Assembly: GCF_033097525.1 (NCBI RefSeq)
Contig: NZ_CP109907.1
Span: 3,782,001-3,846,000 of the forward strand
Length of the DNA stretch: 64,000 nt
Direction: 5' to 3'
Source: Sphingobacterium sp. UGAL515B_05
GTDB taxonomy: Bacteria; Bacteroidota; Bacteroidia; Sphingobacteriales; Sphingobacteriaceae
Position 1 is the stretch's first letter, and each line of letters starts with the position of its first letter. The translations under genes and the position numbers were made by a program. The notes beneath the pieces were generated by a model. It searched no databases. It was not told the origin of the DNA and saw nothing but the letters and a program-made list of their open reading frames with translations. Below, one piece after another: positions 18,735-28,458 of this stretch.

Positions 18735-19706
18735 ATGAACAAAAGTAAGTATTTATATCCCGGAGATTACATGGCTGATCCTTCAGCACATGTTTTTGAA
18801 AACAAAATTTATATTTATCCCTCTCACGATAGGGAAAGCGGCATCCCCGAAAATGATAACGGCGACCATTTTGATATGCAGGATTACCATGTATTTTCCC
18901 TAGAAGATATCAATGCGGAGGTTGTTGATCATGGAAAGGTATTGGATGTAAAAAACATTCCCTGGGCCGGTCGTCAGCTTTGGGATTCCGATGTAGCCGA
19001 GAAAGATGGGAAGTACTATATGTATTTCTCCATGAAAGACAAAAACGATATTTTTAGACTGGGTGTCGCTATGGCAGACCAACCCTATGGACCATTTGTG
19101 CCGCAGGATAATCCAATTAAGGGAAGCTACAGTATTGATCCATGTGCTTTTAAAGATACAGATGGTTCCTATTATTTATATTTTGGTGGTATATGGGGTG
19201 GACAGCTCCAATTTTATCGGAATAATAAGATTGTTTCGCCCAATGAATTGCCAAAATCTGATGAAACTGCATTGTCGCCTAAGGTTGTCAAGATGTCTGC
19301 TGATATGCTGGAGTTTTCGGAACAGCCGCGGGATCTAGTTATTTTAGATAAAGAGGGCAAACCATTAAAGCATGGGGATACGGAAAAGCGATTTTTTGAA
19401 GCTTCCTGGATGCATAAATATCAAGGAAAGTATTATTTTTCCTATTCTACAGGCGACAGCCATTTGATTTGTTATGCCATCGGAGACAATCCTTATGGAC
19501 CATTTACTTATCAAGGGGTGATCTTATCGCCTGTTGTTGGTTGGACCACACACCACAGCATCGTGGAATTCAAGGGCAAGTGGTACCTATTTTATCACGA
19601 CTCGGTTCCATCTGGAGGAAAGACCTGGCTCAGAAGCATGAAAGTTATTGAGTTGACGTATGATGAGAATGGTCATATTAAGCCAATAGATGGATTGTCT
19701 TCTTAA
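18735..19706 (+). CDS. Cytoplasmic GH43 beta-xylosidase / alpha-arabinofuranosidase
   Basis: A 323-residue single-domain GH43 without signal peptide. Catalytic residues fall in YMADPSAHV, SIDPCAFKD and FFEASWMHK. The sequence style (YPSHDRESG, then DMQDYHVFS) resembles the GH43 subfamily that acts on xylo- and arabino-oligosaccharides. As the only enzyme of the locus without export signal, it probably finishes oligosaccharides brought in by the transporter two genes upstream. Confidence 0.9.
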   Translation: MNKSKYLYPGDYMADPSAHVFENKIYIYPSHDRESGIPENDNGDHFDMQDYHVFSLEDINAEVVDHGKVLDVKNIPWAGRQLWDSDVAEKDGKYYMYFSMKDKNDIFRLGVAMADQPYGPFVPQDNPIKGSYSIDPCAFKDTDGSYYLYFGGIWGGQLQFYRNNKIVSPNELPKSDETALSPKVVKMSADMLEFSEQPRDLVILDKEGKPLKHGDTEKRFFEASWMHKYQGKYYFSYSTGDSHLICYAIGDNPYGPFTYQGVILSPVVGWTTHHSIVEFKGKWYLFYHDSVPSGGKTWLRSMKVIELTYDENGHIKPIDGLSS

Positions 19707-19729
19707 AAGATGTATTAGTTTTTTTACGG

Positions 19730-21780
19730 ATGAGGTATACTATGTATTTCCATTTCTTAATGTTGGCGTTGCTTTTTATTTTCCCCGCTACTTTACGCTC
19801 GGAGGATGGTAGCCAATTGTGGCTGCGGTTTTCAAAACAGGTAAAACCTGTAGGCACCATCCAGGTTATCAAAGGAAAATCAACCGATGTAACCTTGGCA
19901 TTGGCAAAACAGGAACTGGAATGTTACTGGAAGGGAGGGGATGTCATCTTAAAATTAGATCCTAGCCGAAAGGATTTAAAAGACGGCTATCAAATTAGCC
20001 AACACGAAAATCAGGTTTATATAATTGCCGGCCAATCTGTGGGTATATTATATGCTGTTTATCATTTATTACGTCTTCAGGAAACGGGAGCAGGGATACC
20101 CCAATCGGGATTGGTTGAAATACCTGCCTATGATATCAGGGTTTTAAACCACTGGGATAATCTCGACGGGACAATAGAACGCGGCTATGCCGGGCATTCA
20201 TTATGGAACTGGGAGGAGTTGCCGAATAAACTTTCACCCCGATATGAACAATATGGACGAGCCAATGCTTCAATAGGAATTAATGCGACGGTATTGAATA
20301 ACGTGAATGCTTCGTCGGATCTCTTGAAGCCGGATTATCTGAAAAAGGTTAAAGCATTGGCGGATGTCTTTCGTAAATATGGCATTAAAGTATATGTCTC
20401 AATCAATTTTTCCTCACCTCAAAACATAGGCGGTTTAACCAATTCAGATCCCTTAAATCAGGAAGTTAAGCGCTGGTGGAAATCCAAAGTCAAAGAAATT
20501 TATGCATTAATTCCGGATTTCGGTGGATTTTTGGTTAAAGCAAATTCTGAAGGACAACCAGGACCGCAAGATTACGGAAGAACCCATGCGGATGGGGCTA
20601 ATATGCTTGCCGATGCATTAAGTCCTTATGGTGGTACAGTGTTTTGGCGGGCTTTTGTCTATCATCCGACTAAAGATGACCGTGCCAAACAGGCTTATCA
20701 AGAGTTTGTTCCTCTTGATGGCCAGTTTCGGGACAATGTTATTCTTCAAGTAAAAAATGGGCCTATAGATTTTCAGCCCCGAGAGCCATTCAATCCACTG
20801 TTGGGTGCGATGCCAAATACAGCAAAGATGCTCGAATTTCAATTGACACAGGAATATCTAGGCTTTTCTAATCATTTGGTCTATTTGGCTCCTTTGTTTA
20901 AGGAAGTATTGGATAGTGATACCTATGCCAATGGGAAAGGGCAAACGGTGTCAAAATTGACCGACAGTAGGGGGCATTTGGGACGTAAAACTGCAATCGC
21001 TGCTGTCGCCAATATTGGTTTGGATACCAATTGGACGGGGCATCATTTTGCCCAAGCCAACTTGTATGCCTTTGGTCGTTTGGCTTGGAACAATAACCTG
21101 TCGTCGGTTCAGATAGCGGATGAGTGGATAAGAATGACTTTTACGGGAGTCCAGGAGTTTGCAGAACCTATAAAGAAGCTGATGCTTGAATCACGGGAGG
21201 CAGCAGTCGATTATATGATGCCTTTAGGCCTGCATCACCTTTTTGCTTTTGAGCATCATTACGGCCCAGAACCTTGGGGAGATATTCCGGGGGACGTCCA
21301 GACTGGATGCCATGGTATTACCATAATGCGGATAGCGTGGGATTGGGCTTTGACCGAACGGTTAATGGAAGTCGTGCTGTAACACAATATAATCCACCAT
21401 TGGACAAGATTTATGGGAATATATCCACCTGTCCGGAAAAACTTTTATTGTGGTTTCATCATGTTTCCTGGAATTATCGAATGAATAGCGGCAATACGCT
21501 GTGGACCGAATTATGTTTCCGTTATGACCACGGTGTCCAAAAAGTGAGGGAGTTTCAAAAAGTTTGGGATCGTATGGAAAAATATATTGATCGACCACGT
21601 TTTTTGGCTGTTCAAGCTAAACTGAGAATCCAAGCTAGAGATGCAGTTTGGTGGAAAGATGCTTGTCTACAGTACTTTCAGTGTTTTTCGCGTCAGCCGA
21701 TTCCTTACGAGTTGGAGCGGCCAATACATAATTTGGAGGAGTTAAAGAAAATCAAGCTACCGATGGGGCATCATAATTAG
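19730..21780 (+). pseudogene. GH67 alpha-glucuronidase, frameshifted
   Basis: The N-terminal 18 residues or so form a signal peptide, followed by a GH67 N-domain and the catalytic barrel (KANSEGQPGP, LQVKNGPIDFQPREP carry the expected acidic residues). The frame runs 19730-21382, but the conserved C-terminal part (GGRPDWMPWYYHNADSVG onward) is read in the next frame, 21274-21780. The switch point is the G5 run at 21289-21293; one more G would give a single protein of about 683 residues, the family size. GH67 removes 4-O-methyl-glucuronic acid from xylo-oligosaccharides. As assembled, the 550-residue product lacks the end of the family. Confidence 0.88.
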
Positions 21781-21824
21781 CAACGAAAGCAACGTCTTCA
21801 AGATCTTATTCATAATGGGTTGCT

Positions 21825-22688
21825 TTATCTGCTTATTCGACGTTTATAAATCGTAGGTGTTTCGCCCGTTATTTTTTTAAAGAGTCTGTTGAAATAAGAT
21901 ATATTTTCAAAGCCCAATTTAAAGCACAGCTGTTGGATATTGTCTTCATCGATTAACATCATCAACTGTGCTTTTTCTATTTTTTTTTGATTGATGTAAT
22001 GTACCGGTGTGGCATTCATCTGTTTTTTGAAAAGTCGGATCAGATGATCTTTGGAGATAAAAATCAGATTGGCAAGTTGTTCGATTGAAATCGTATGATG
22101 GATATTTTCGTCTATGTAATCGAGCACACGCAAAAGTCGTTTTTCTACTTGTGGTATTTTGTTGGTTGCTTCTGCTAGAAATCGGCTCATTAACAAATGA
22201 ATGATCGCTTGGTTTTCGGAGGCTCTGGCGAAAGGCGAAGCCGTCTGAAGTGCCATGTTTTTCATTAATTCTGAAGAATTATCGTAGCCCTTTGGATCGT
22301 AAATTTTTAACTCACGACCTGGATTCGAGGCATAGAGATGCTGGATGACAGTCTCCAATAGCTGATCAGATTTGATCTCCTTTGGAAAAGTGTAACGATC
22401 AAAAATACTTGACCTAATTTCGGGATTTTCATAGATATGGATGTAATAGAGCGAGAGTTTAGCAGAACAGGCATAGCTATGATGGATATAGGCTGGTGTA
22501 AGATAGAGATGGCCGGGGCGAAGTTTAATGATTTCATCCTTTAAAATAATAGATGCCTCACCTTCACATACATAATGTATTCTTGCAAAGGGACTCTTAA
22601 TATTTTGAAAGTTCCAATCTGCCAGATGTTCCGCATAGCCAATATTCAATAGTGTAAAATCTAGTTTATTCTTTTCGTTATTTATCAT
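21825..22688 (-). CDS. AraC-family transcriptional regulator
   Basis: A 287-residue regulator with an N-terminal cupin-like sensor (about 1-160; LRPGHLYLTPAYIHHSY) and two C-terminal HTH units (about 185-285; ISIEQLANLIFISKDHLIRLFKKQ, split here as IEQLANLIF and SKDHLIRLF, and LGFENISYFNRLFKK). It converges on the GH67 gene and lies at the border of the xylan locus. It may control the xylan genes or the dehydrogenase transcribed away from it; the shared 511-bp upstream region favours the latter. Both are inferences. Confidence 0.88.
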   Translation of the reverse strand: MINNEKNKLDFTLLNIGYAEHLADWNFQNIKSPFARIHYVCEGEASIILKDEIIKLRPGHLYLTPAYIHHSYACSAKLSLYYIHIYENPEIRSSIFDRYTFPKEIKSDQLLETVIQHLYASNPGRELKIYDPKGYDNSSELMKNMALQTASPFARASENQAIIHLLMSRFLAEATNKIPQVEKRLLRVLDYIDENIHHTISIEQLANLIFISKDHLIRLFKKQMNATPVHYINQKKIEKAQLMMLIDEDNIQQLCFKLGFENISYFNRLFKKITGETPTIYKRRISR

Positions 22689-23199
22689 TATGCGAAGCGG
22701 AAAAATAGTTAGATACTATATTAATCTCAGATACAATAATACTCGTTTTCTCTAAAAAAAATAGCACTTTTTACCTACAGTTGTCGATAATGTGTTTTTT
22801 TGCGCAATCAACGCATCTCTACGAGATCGTTGTATGTTTTTTGTAGAATTATTCCGAGCGTTTTGTTTTTTGTGAAGGCTATGGTTTCATAACAGCTTTA
22901 CTAGTAGCTGAACTTATCTGAGCAATATTTTTTTAGCATCAAGCAATTTGTCTGATCGTTAATAACCTTCCTTTATTTGGTACTTTTGAAAGAGAGGTTT
23001 TGTGATATATATGGGGATGGATCGATATCGTGTTAGTTTTTATCGCTAATGTAGTTCCTTTCTCCATTCTATATAATTATTTTTGACTATACGATAATAG
23101 TAAAGATTCCAAAACAGGAAATCTCATCAATTCCGATATGAGCTTTGGTACAATTCATAATCAACGCAATTGTTATTTAAATCTTGATGCCATTTATAA
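22689..23199. other. Divergent intergenic region with an inverted repeat
   Basis: A 511-bp AT-rich gap between the AraC gene and the dehydrogenase. No convincing ORF was found. At 22809-22832 CAACG-C-ATCTC is mirrored by GAGATCGTTG around a TAC loop, with a T-rich run shortly after; it may be an AraC operator or the terminator of an unseen RNA. Confidence 0.5.
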
Positions 23200-24216
23200 A
23201 TGAAAGCAATAAAAATAGTGAAAGAGGGACGTGTGGAAATCATGGATATTCCGCAACCGACTGTTAAGGATGGACATGTCCTCGTAAAGGTAGACTATGT
23301 TGGATTCTGCGGTTCAGATCTGAATACCTTTCGGGGGTTGAATCCATTGGTCAATTTGCCGGTCATACCAGGGCATGAAATTGGGGCAACGGTCGTGGAA
23401 TTGGGGACTAATGTGACAACTGATCTTAAGGTTGGTACAAAAGTTACCGTAAATCCGTATTCCAACTGTGGTGTTTGTACCGCATGTAAGAATAATAGGC
23501 CCAACGCTTGCCGTTACAACGAGACTATGGGTGTACAGCGCGATGGCGCCATGACTGAATATCTTGTCTTACCTGTTGAAAAGATCATCGCTGGGGGACA
23601 GCTTTCATCCAAAGAATTGGCTCTTGTGGAACCTATGAGTGTGGGCTTCCACGCCGTTGACCGAGCATCGGTAACAGACAGCGATATTGTATTGGTATTC
23701 GGATGCGGTATGATCGGAGTGGGGGCGATCATTCGGTCAGCATTACGGGGAGCTACAGTCATTGCTGTCGATGTGAGTACTGAAAAGCTCGAACTAGCGA
23801 AAAAACTAGGCGCAAAGTATACGATTAATAGCGCTACGGAAGATCTGCATGCGAGGTTGGATGTGTTGACTCAGTCCATGGGAGCTGATGTTGTTATCGA
23901 AGCCGTTGGCCGAAAGGAAACATACCTGGCGGCCATTGCTGCCGCTGCATATACAGGCAGAGTGCTGTATATCGGGTATGCAAAGGAAGCGATTCCTTTT
24001 GATACACAGTTTTTTGTCAAAAAGGAACTGGATATCAGCGGGTCGCGCAATGCCACGGCAAAGGATTTTGCTGCGGTAATGAATTACTTGAAAATGAAAA
24101 CCTGCCCGATCGAAGAACTGATAACGGCTATTTATCGGGTGGAGGATGCACAATTGGCCTTGGAATCATGGTTGAATGATCCCGGACGTGTTTTTAGGCT
24201 ACTGATCGCGTTTTGA
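23200..24216 (+). CDS. Zinc-dependent medium-chain alcohol/polyol dehydrogenase
   Basis: A 338-residue MDR-family dehydrogenase. Seen are GFCGSDLNTFRG (first catalytic zinc cysteine), GHEIGATV, a structural-zinc cysteine cluster (NCGVCTACKNNRPNAC), and the Rossmann glycine pattern VFGCGMIGVGAI. Relatives oxidise sugar alcohols or sugar acids such as sorbitol, galactitol or L-idonate using NAD(P). The substrate cannot be told here; a pentitol is tempting given the xylan locus beside it. It stands alone, with 161 bp before the next gene. Confidence 0.87.
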   Translation: MKAIKIVKEGRVEIMDIPQPTVKDGHVLVKVDYVGFCGSDLNTFRGLNPLVNLPVIPGHEIGATVVELGTNVTTDLKVGTKVTVNPYSNCGVCTACKNNRPNACRYNETMGVQRDGAMTEYLVLPVEKIIAGGQLSSKELALVEPMSVGFHAVDRASVTDSDIVLVFGCGMIGVGAIIRSALRGATVIAVDVSTEKLELAKKLGAKYTINSATEDLHARLDVLTQSMGADVVIEAVGRKETYLAAIAAAAYTGRVLYIGYAKEAIPFDTQFFVKKELDISGSRNATAKDFAAVMNYLKMKTCPIEELITAIYRVEDAQLALESWLNDPGRVFRLLIAF

Positions 24217-24377
24217 CCGAAGCGACTTTGGCTTTGTGAAAGATCGAATTGAGGGGAGGGTAACTATAAAATATCTTGCTGCTAAATGAAGGATGATGAA
24301 ACAATATTAGAGCAATATATGTACATTTAGGTGTTCATAGTACAATTTAAATACCTAAAGGAAAAAAATAAACTTCA

Positions 24378-26822
24378 ATGGCAATGCGCAGGAAATTTTT
24401 AGCATGTTTCTTCATCATATTGTTTTCAAGGGTGCTGTTTGGTAATTCCCAAGATTCTGTTCAGCAGGGATTTGTAGACAAGACGGAACGATTTTTTAAA
24501 GAATCGGCTAAAAGGAGTGTCCGGGATTTGGAAATGGACCGTGCAGCCATCCGCCAAAATCGGGTATTGGAGGATATTAAGTTATTGGCGAGCCAATCGC
24601 GTTCCTTTCTGCGCAAAGGTTTCGATTCGTTGAACGTGGACCAGGAGCTGAAGGAGCTGATCGTCTTACATGATATTGCAAAAGATGGTGTCTTTGAAAA
24701 CAAGGGTTCTGCCCAATCATCGCGCAACCTTACAGTGACCTTCAACATCTTGAACGCACTTTCCATAGAGGTAAGGAGTTTAAAACGCGATATGGACCGT
24801 TATCAGGATAGGATCACAAATTATCAGTTGGATCTCGACTCGTTGAGCAATGACCCCGCACTTTTTGTCATCTCCAAGGATTCTGCTAATCTTGCCCGGT
24901 ATATGGACAGGATTCGGGTGATCGCAAGGGAGATTTCACCCATTACGCTGAAATTGGCAGAGCGGATCAACAGTGTCCACGAACTGCAGAATAAAATTAA
25001 TATCGAGCTGGCACGGCTGGAATCGGATATGGAGGAGGTGCTCTACTACCAGAACAGGCTCTCTAACCGAACGATTGCTCGCAACTTTGTCAATATTTGG
25101 GTCCCAAGTAAGTTTGAGCGACCGATGAATGAAATCCTCTTCTTCTCATTCGTGAAAGCAAAATGGCTCTATTTCTATTATTTGAGAGCGCATCTGGGAA
25201 AACTGCTTTTCTTTTTTCTGGCAACCCTGGTCGTCGTTTCCTATGTTTATGTATTGCGCAGGAGGATCAACGATAAAAATACGGTTCAGTCAAGTCTGTT
25301 GTTGCACCGACCGCTTCTGAGTGGGTTAATCATCGGACTGTGCGTCATGCAATTTATATTTCCCGCACCACCTTTTGTGTTTACGATCACCATATTGACT
25401 GTTGCCTCGGTCTTTTTATCCCTCGTTTTTAGACCGGCAATAACAGGGTATTGGATGGCGATATGGCTTTCCATTCTGACCCTTTTTATTTTAGCCGGAT
25501 TAGATAACCTCGTGCTTCAACCTTCACGATCGGAACGTTGGTTGATTCTTGTCATTGCTACCCTTTCCTGCCTTGTCGGTCTGCTGGCGCTCTTGAATAA
25601 GGAACGTCGCGACGAGATCAAAGAACGCTGGATACTTTTTCCAATTGCATTTATGGTTTTCCTGGAATTTGCGTCCATTATAATGAACCTTTTTGGGCGT
25701 TTCAACCTTAGTAAAGTGCTTTTGGTGGCGGGATTGACAAATGCTGTGGTTTTTATTTTGTTTTTGTGGGTGATTCGATTGGTCAATGAGGGATTGCAAT
25801 TGGCTTCTTCGGTCTATCAGAAGCAGGAAAGAAGATTATTTTATATCAATTATAATAGGGTGGGCAAAAGAGCCCCGGTTTTTTTCTATGCGGTATTGAT
25901 TGTTGGATGGTTTGTGCTCTTTGGCAGAAATTTCTACGAATTCAGGTTCCTTGCAGATCCCTTGAGAGACTTTTTGGAAACCGAACACCGTTTGGGTAAC
26001 TATCAGTTTTCCGTCAATAACCTCGCGGTGTTTCTATTAATTATGGTCTGTGCAACGGTGCTTTCGAAGATCGTTTCCTATTTTGCTGCGGACTCCCAAT
26101 GGGAGAAAAAGGAAGGTACGGCTCAGCATAAATTTAGACTGGGAAGTTGGATTTTGCTCGTTCGGATAACGATTATCGTGATTGGATTTTTTCTGGCCTT
26201 TTCGGCGCTGGGGATTCCGGTTCAGCAGATCGGAATTATCGTAGGGGCATTGGGTGTAGGAATAGGTTTCGGCTTACAGACGCTTGTCAACAACCTTGTG
26301 AGTGGTTTGATCATTGCCTTTGAAAAGCCTGTGAATGTTGATGACCTAATTGAGATCGGTGGGCGATCGGGAAAAGTGAAATCTATCGGATTTCGCAGCA
26401 GTGTTATTGCGACAGCTGAGGGGGCCGATCTGATTATGCCGAATGGAGATCTGCTCAATGCACATGTGATGAACTGGAGCCAGGGTGGTGCCAAAAAACG
26501 TCTCAGTATTCGACTTGAGGTAAAATATGGGGTAGATCTTGAACGGGTAACTCAGCAGCTTAAAAAAATAATGGACGAGGACGAGCAGATTCTTTCTTCA
26601 GGTGGCACTGCTGTGCAATTTGTGCAGGTGAGCTCGCAGGCAGTGGTGGTCGAACTCTATTTTTGGGTCAGAATATCCAAAGATAGTGGCGATGTCAAGA
26701 GCGGATTATTAACCAAAATTTATGCAACTTTTGCTGATGAAAGTATTGAACTGGCTTTACCTAGTCAGGAAATTATTCTCAGTCAAACGGATGGAGCCAC
26801 AAAAGCGAAATCCGATCATTAA
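24378..26822 (+). CDS. Large MscS-family mechanosensitive ion channel
   Basis: An 814-residue channel. A signal peptide (about 1-22) precedes a long helical periplasmic region rich in charged residues (about 25-240), then about ten membrane segments (from residue 265 to 640) and the MscS pore and beta domain (GVGIGFGLQTLVNNLVSG, VDDLIEIGGRSGKV). The size and N-terminal extension match the KefA/YbiO-like class rather than small MscS. It would release solutes on hypo-osmotic shock from the inner membrane. A terminator follows at 26866. Confidence 0.92.
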   Translation: MAMRRKFLACFFIILFSRVLFGNSQDSVQQGFVDKTERFFKESAKRSVRDLEMDRAAIRQNRVLEDIKLLASQSRSFLRKGFDSLNVDQELKELIVLHDIAKDGVFENKGSAQSSRNLTVTFNILNALSIEVRSLKRDMDRYQDRITNYQLDLDSLSNDPALFVISKDSANLARYMDRIRVIAREISPITLKLAERINSVHELQNKINIELARLESDMEEVLYYQNRLSNRTIARNFVNIWVPSKFERPMNEILFFSFVKAKWLYFYYLRAHLGKLLFFFLATLVVVSYVYVLRRRINDKNTVQSSLLLHRPLLSGLIIGLCVMQFIFPAPPFVFTITILTVASVFLSLVFRPAITGYWMAIWLSILTLFILAGLDNLVLQPSRSERWLILVIATLSCLVGLLALLNKERRDEIKERWILFPIAFMVFLEFASIIMNLFGRFNLSKVLLVAGLTNAVVFILFLWVIRLVNEGLQLASSVYQKQERRLFYINYNRVGKRAPVFFYAVLIVGWFVLFGRNFYEFRFLADPLRDFLETEHRLGNYQFSVNNLAVFLLIMVCATVLSKIVSYFAADSQWEKKEGTAQHKFRLGSWILLVRITIIVIGFFLAFSALGIPVQQIGIIVGALGVGIGFGLQTLVNNLVSGLIIAFEKPVNVDDLIEIGGRSGKVKSIGFRSSVIATAEGADLIMPNGDLLNAHVMNWSQGGAKKRLSIRLEVKYGVDLERVTQQLKKIMDEDEQILSSGGTAVQFVQVSSQAVVVELYFWVRISKDSGDVKSGLLTKIYATFADESIELALPSQEIILSQTDGATKAKSDH

Positions 26823-26865
26823 AAGTGCCCCGCTCTGGACGAAAAGAACAAATAGAAGCAGTAAA

Positions 26866-26902
26866 AGAAGCCACTGTCTTTTAGAAAGCGGCTTCTCTTT
26901 TT
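26866..26902 (+). terminator. Terminator after the MscS gene
   Basis: AGAAGCC (26866-26872) pairs with GGCTTCT (26890-26896), followed by CTTTTT. The loop is long (17 bases), so strength is moderate. Confidence 0.65.
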
Positions 26903-26940
26903 GATCAGGAGGCTTTTTACCGTAGTGCTCTTGTTCGTGA

Positions 26941-26973
26941 CCTTAATAATTTATTAGTGCCCTTAATAATTTA
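26941..26973. repeat. 13-bp direct repeat, period 20
   Basis: CCTTAATAATTTA occurs at 26941-26953 and again at 26961-26973. The rest of the 300-bp gap between the MscS gene and the kinase ORF shows only AT-rich sequence and the terminator. The two-turn spacing would suit a regulator site. Confidence 0.5.
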
Positions 26974-27128
26974 GTTTGCGGAAGTCGACTCCGAAGTAAT
27001 TGTCTATTAGAGAATAGTTTTTTGTAAAGGCTGGATCAATATTGTGACCTAGCTTTTTTTGAGTGAGTTAAGCAAGAATCGAGGTAAGTGTAATTTTTTT
27101 TAAGGTAAATTTTTTAATTAGGATGTGA

Positions 27129-28076
27129 TTGTTTAGCTTTGATATTCCATTAGTCATTATTGTTAATTTATTACCTAAAAATTGTGCAAAGCCAAACCAT
27201 TATTACCTTACTTATTGTTGGAATCTCATCAGTAAGACTCTTATTGGAGTACTGATCTACTTTTTAATCCGAAAGAACCGCTTGTTAAAGGTTGAACAGC
27301 TCAAATTAACGACCGCCAACAGCATCCTCAGTGAACAGGCAATTCGTATTCACCATTATAATGAGGAATTAAAAATTGCCGAGAGTTTCAAGACTAAAGT
27401 TTTATCGATTGCCTCACATGATCTCAGAGCACCATTTGCATCGGTCGAAATTTTGTTGGCGATTGATGATATTTCTCTAGTTGATAAGGAGGAACTTAAA
27501 CTCATCTTTTTAAATCTAAAAGGACAGGTGGCCAGATCGCGTACGATGTTGGAAGAGGTCTTACTATGGACGGAATCACAACTTCGGGATAAACTTGAAA
27601 ATACCGAGAACTGTAATATTCGCGATCAAATTGAAGCGGTATTGGGGATCTATACGTTGGAAATCCAGCGTTTTAATATACAGGTCATTAATTCGGTGAA
27701 TCCGGACTTTAGGGTGGATACACATAAGGGAATCCTCGCTTTTGTCCTTAGAAATGTGATCAGCAATGCCATTAAATATGGGCGAGTTGGTGGTAATATC
27801 GCGCTAAAATTGATCGATGATCAGAGCGATCGATGGGAACTCATTGTCAGTAACGAAGGAGACGAACTTACGTCAGAAGTCCTTCATAACCTAAATTTTG
27901 TCGATAGCTGGGATCGCAAAAAATCAGAGAATAGAAATGGTGCAGGTCTGGGTATTTCCCTTTGTAAAGACTTGATCAAACGGATTGATGGAACAATGCA
28001 GTTCGAAAACCAGTATGGTACAGGTGTTTCTGTACGTATCTCATTTCCACGGAAAGCTTATCAGGCTGTCTCATGA
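27129..28076 (+). CDS. Sensor histidine kinase, N-terminally shortened, start unclear
   Basis: The frame encodes one membrane helix (LISKTLIGVLIYFLI), a coiled linker, a HisKA-type box (IASHDLRAPFASVE), an N box (NVISNAIKYG) and a G box (NGAGLGISL). No ATG precedes the catalytic core: the only in-frame ATG (27123) is followed at once by TGA (27126-27128), and the listed start is a TTG at 27129. Full-length relatives usually carry a sensor domain before the helix. It is either a decayed remnant or uses a weak start. No response regulator is adjacent. Confidence 0.55.
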   Translation: MFSFDIPLVIIVNLLPKNCAKPNHYYLTYCWNLISKTLIGVLIYFLIRKNRLLKVEQLKLTTANSILSEQAIRIHHYNEELKIAESFKTKVLSIASHDLRAPFASVEILLAIDDISLVDKEELKLIFLNLKGQVARSRTMLEEVLLWTESQLRDKLENTENCNIRDQIEAVLGIYTLEIQRFNIQVINSVNPDFRVDTHKGILAFVLRNVISNAIKYGRVGGNIALKLIDDQSDRWELIVSNEGDELTSEVLHNLNFVDSWDRKKSENRNGAGLGISLCKDLIKRIDGTMQFENQYGTGVSVRISFPRKAYQAVS

Positions 28077-28094
28077 TGGTAATCAATCCACTGT

Positions 28095-28126
28095 AAAAGC
28101 CCGATTTCATATCGGGCTTTTTTTTT
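28095..28126 (+). terminator. Rho-independent terminator after the histidine kinase
   Basis: Perfect 10-bp stem AAAGCCCGAT / ATCGGGCTTT around TTCAT, followed by a further T6 tail. Confidence 0.9.
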
Positions 28127-28137
28127 GAAAAATTAGG

Positions 28138-28156
28138 TGACAAACTAAGTTTGTCA
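28138..28156. promoter_or_regulatory. Perfect 19-bp inverted repeat, candidate operator
   Basis: TGACAAAC, TAA, GTTTGTCA: two 8-base arms with a 3-base centre. It lies in the 382-bp gap before the PepSY/siderophore operon. No T tail follows, so an operator is more likely than a terminator. The remaining gap shows an AT-rich stretch and the promoter element below. Confidence 0.45.
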
Positions 28157-28436
28157 TGATAAATCGTTTCTCATGAACGGTCCGGCGATCGATTATGTTC
28201 CCGCTTTTTCCCATTGAGCAGGTTATAGGAGGAAAGACCTACATTCGTTTCACCCCGAAGTAAGGGGCATATTCCGTTTTGTATGTATTGGTGGTAAAGC
28301 AGTTTATCAATTGGAATCGCTACATCTATCAACTGTAGCTGTTACAATATAACCGAATAATGTAGCTGTTTTCTGCGCTCAAATAGGTGAGCTTATAAAA
28401 ATATTTATTTTTATTATTTAGATTGATTAAAAATAA

Positions 28437-28444
28437 TACATTTG
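28437..28444 (+). promoter_or_regulatory. Predicted -7 element of the siderophore uptake operon
   Basis: TACATTTG matches TAnnTTTG exactly. No TTG at the usual distance was found. It is set in an AT-rich, partly symmetric stretch (TATTATTT 28410-28419 region against AAAAATAATA at 28429-28438), where an iron repressor could bind. Confidence 0.4.
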
Positions 28445-28458
28445 CAAAAAAACTACCG

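Noticed and set aside
21786..21836. AAAGCAAC / GTTGCTTT inverted repeat as terminator between GH67 and AraC
   Set aside because: The loop is 35 bases and the stem enters the AraC coding end; too weak to call.
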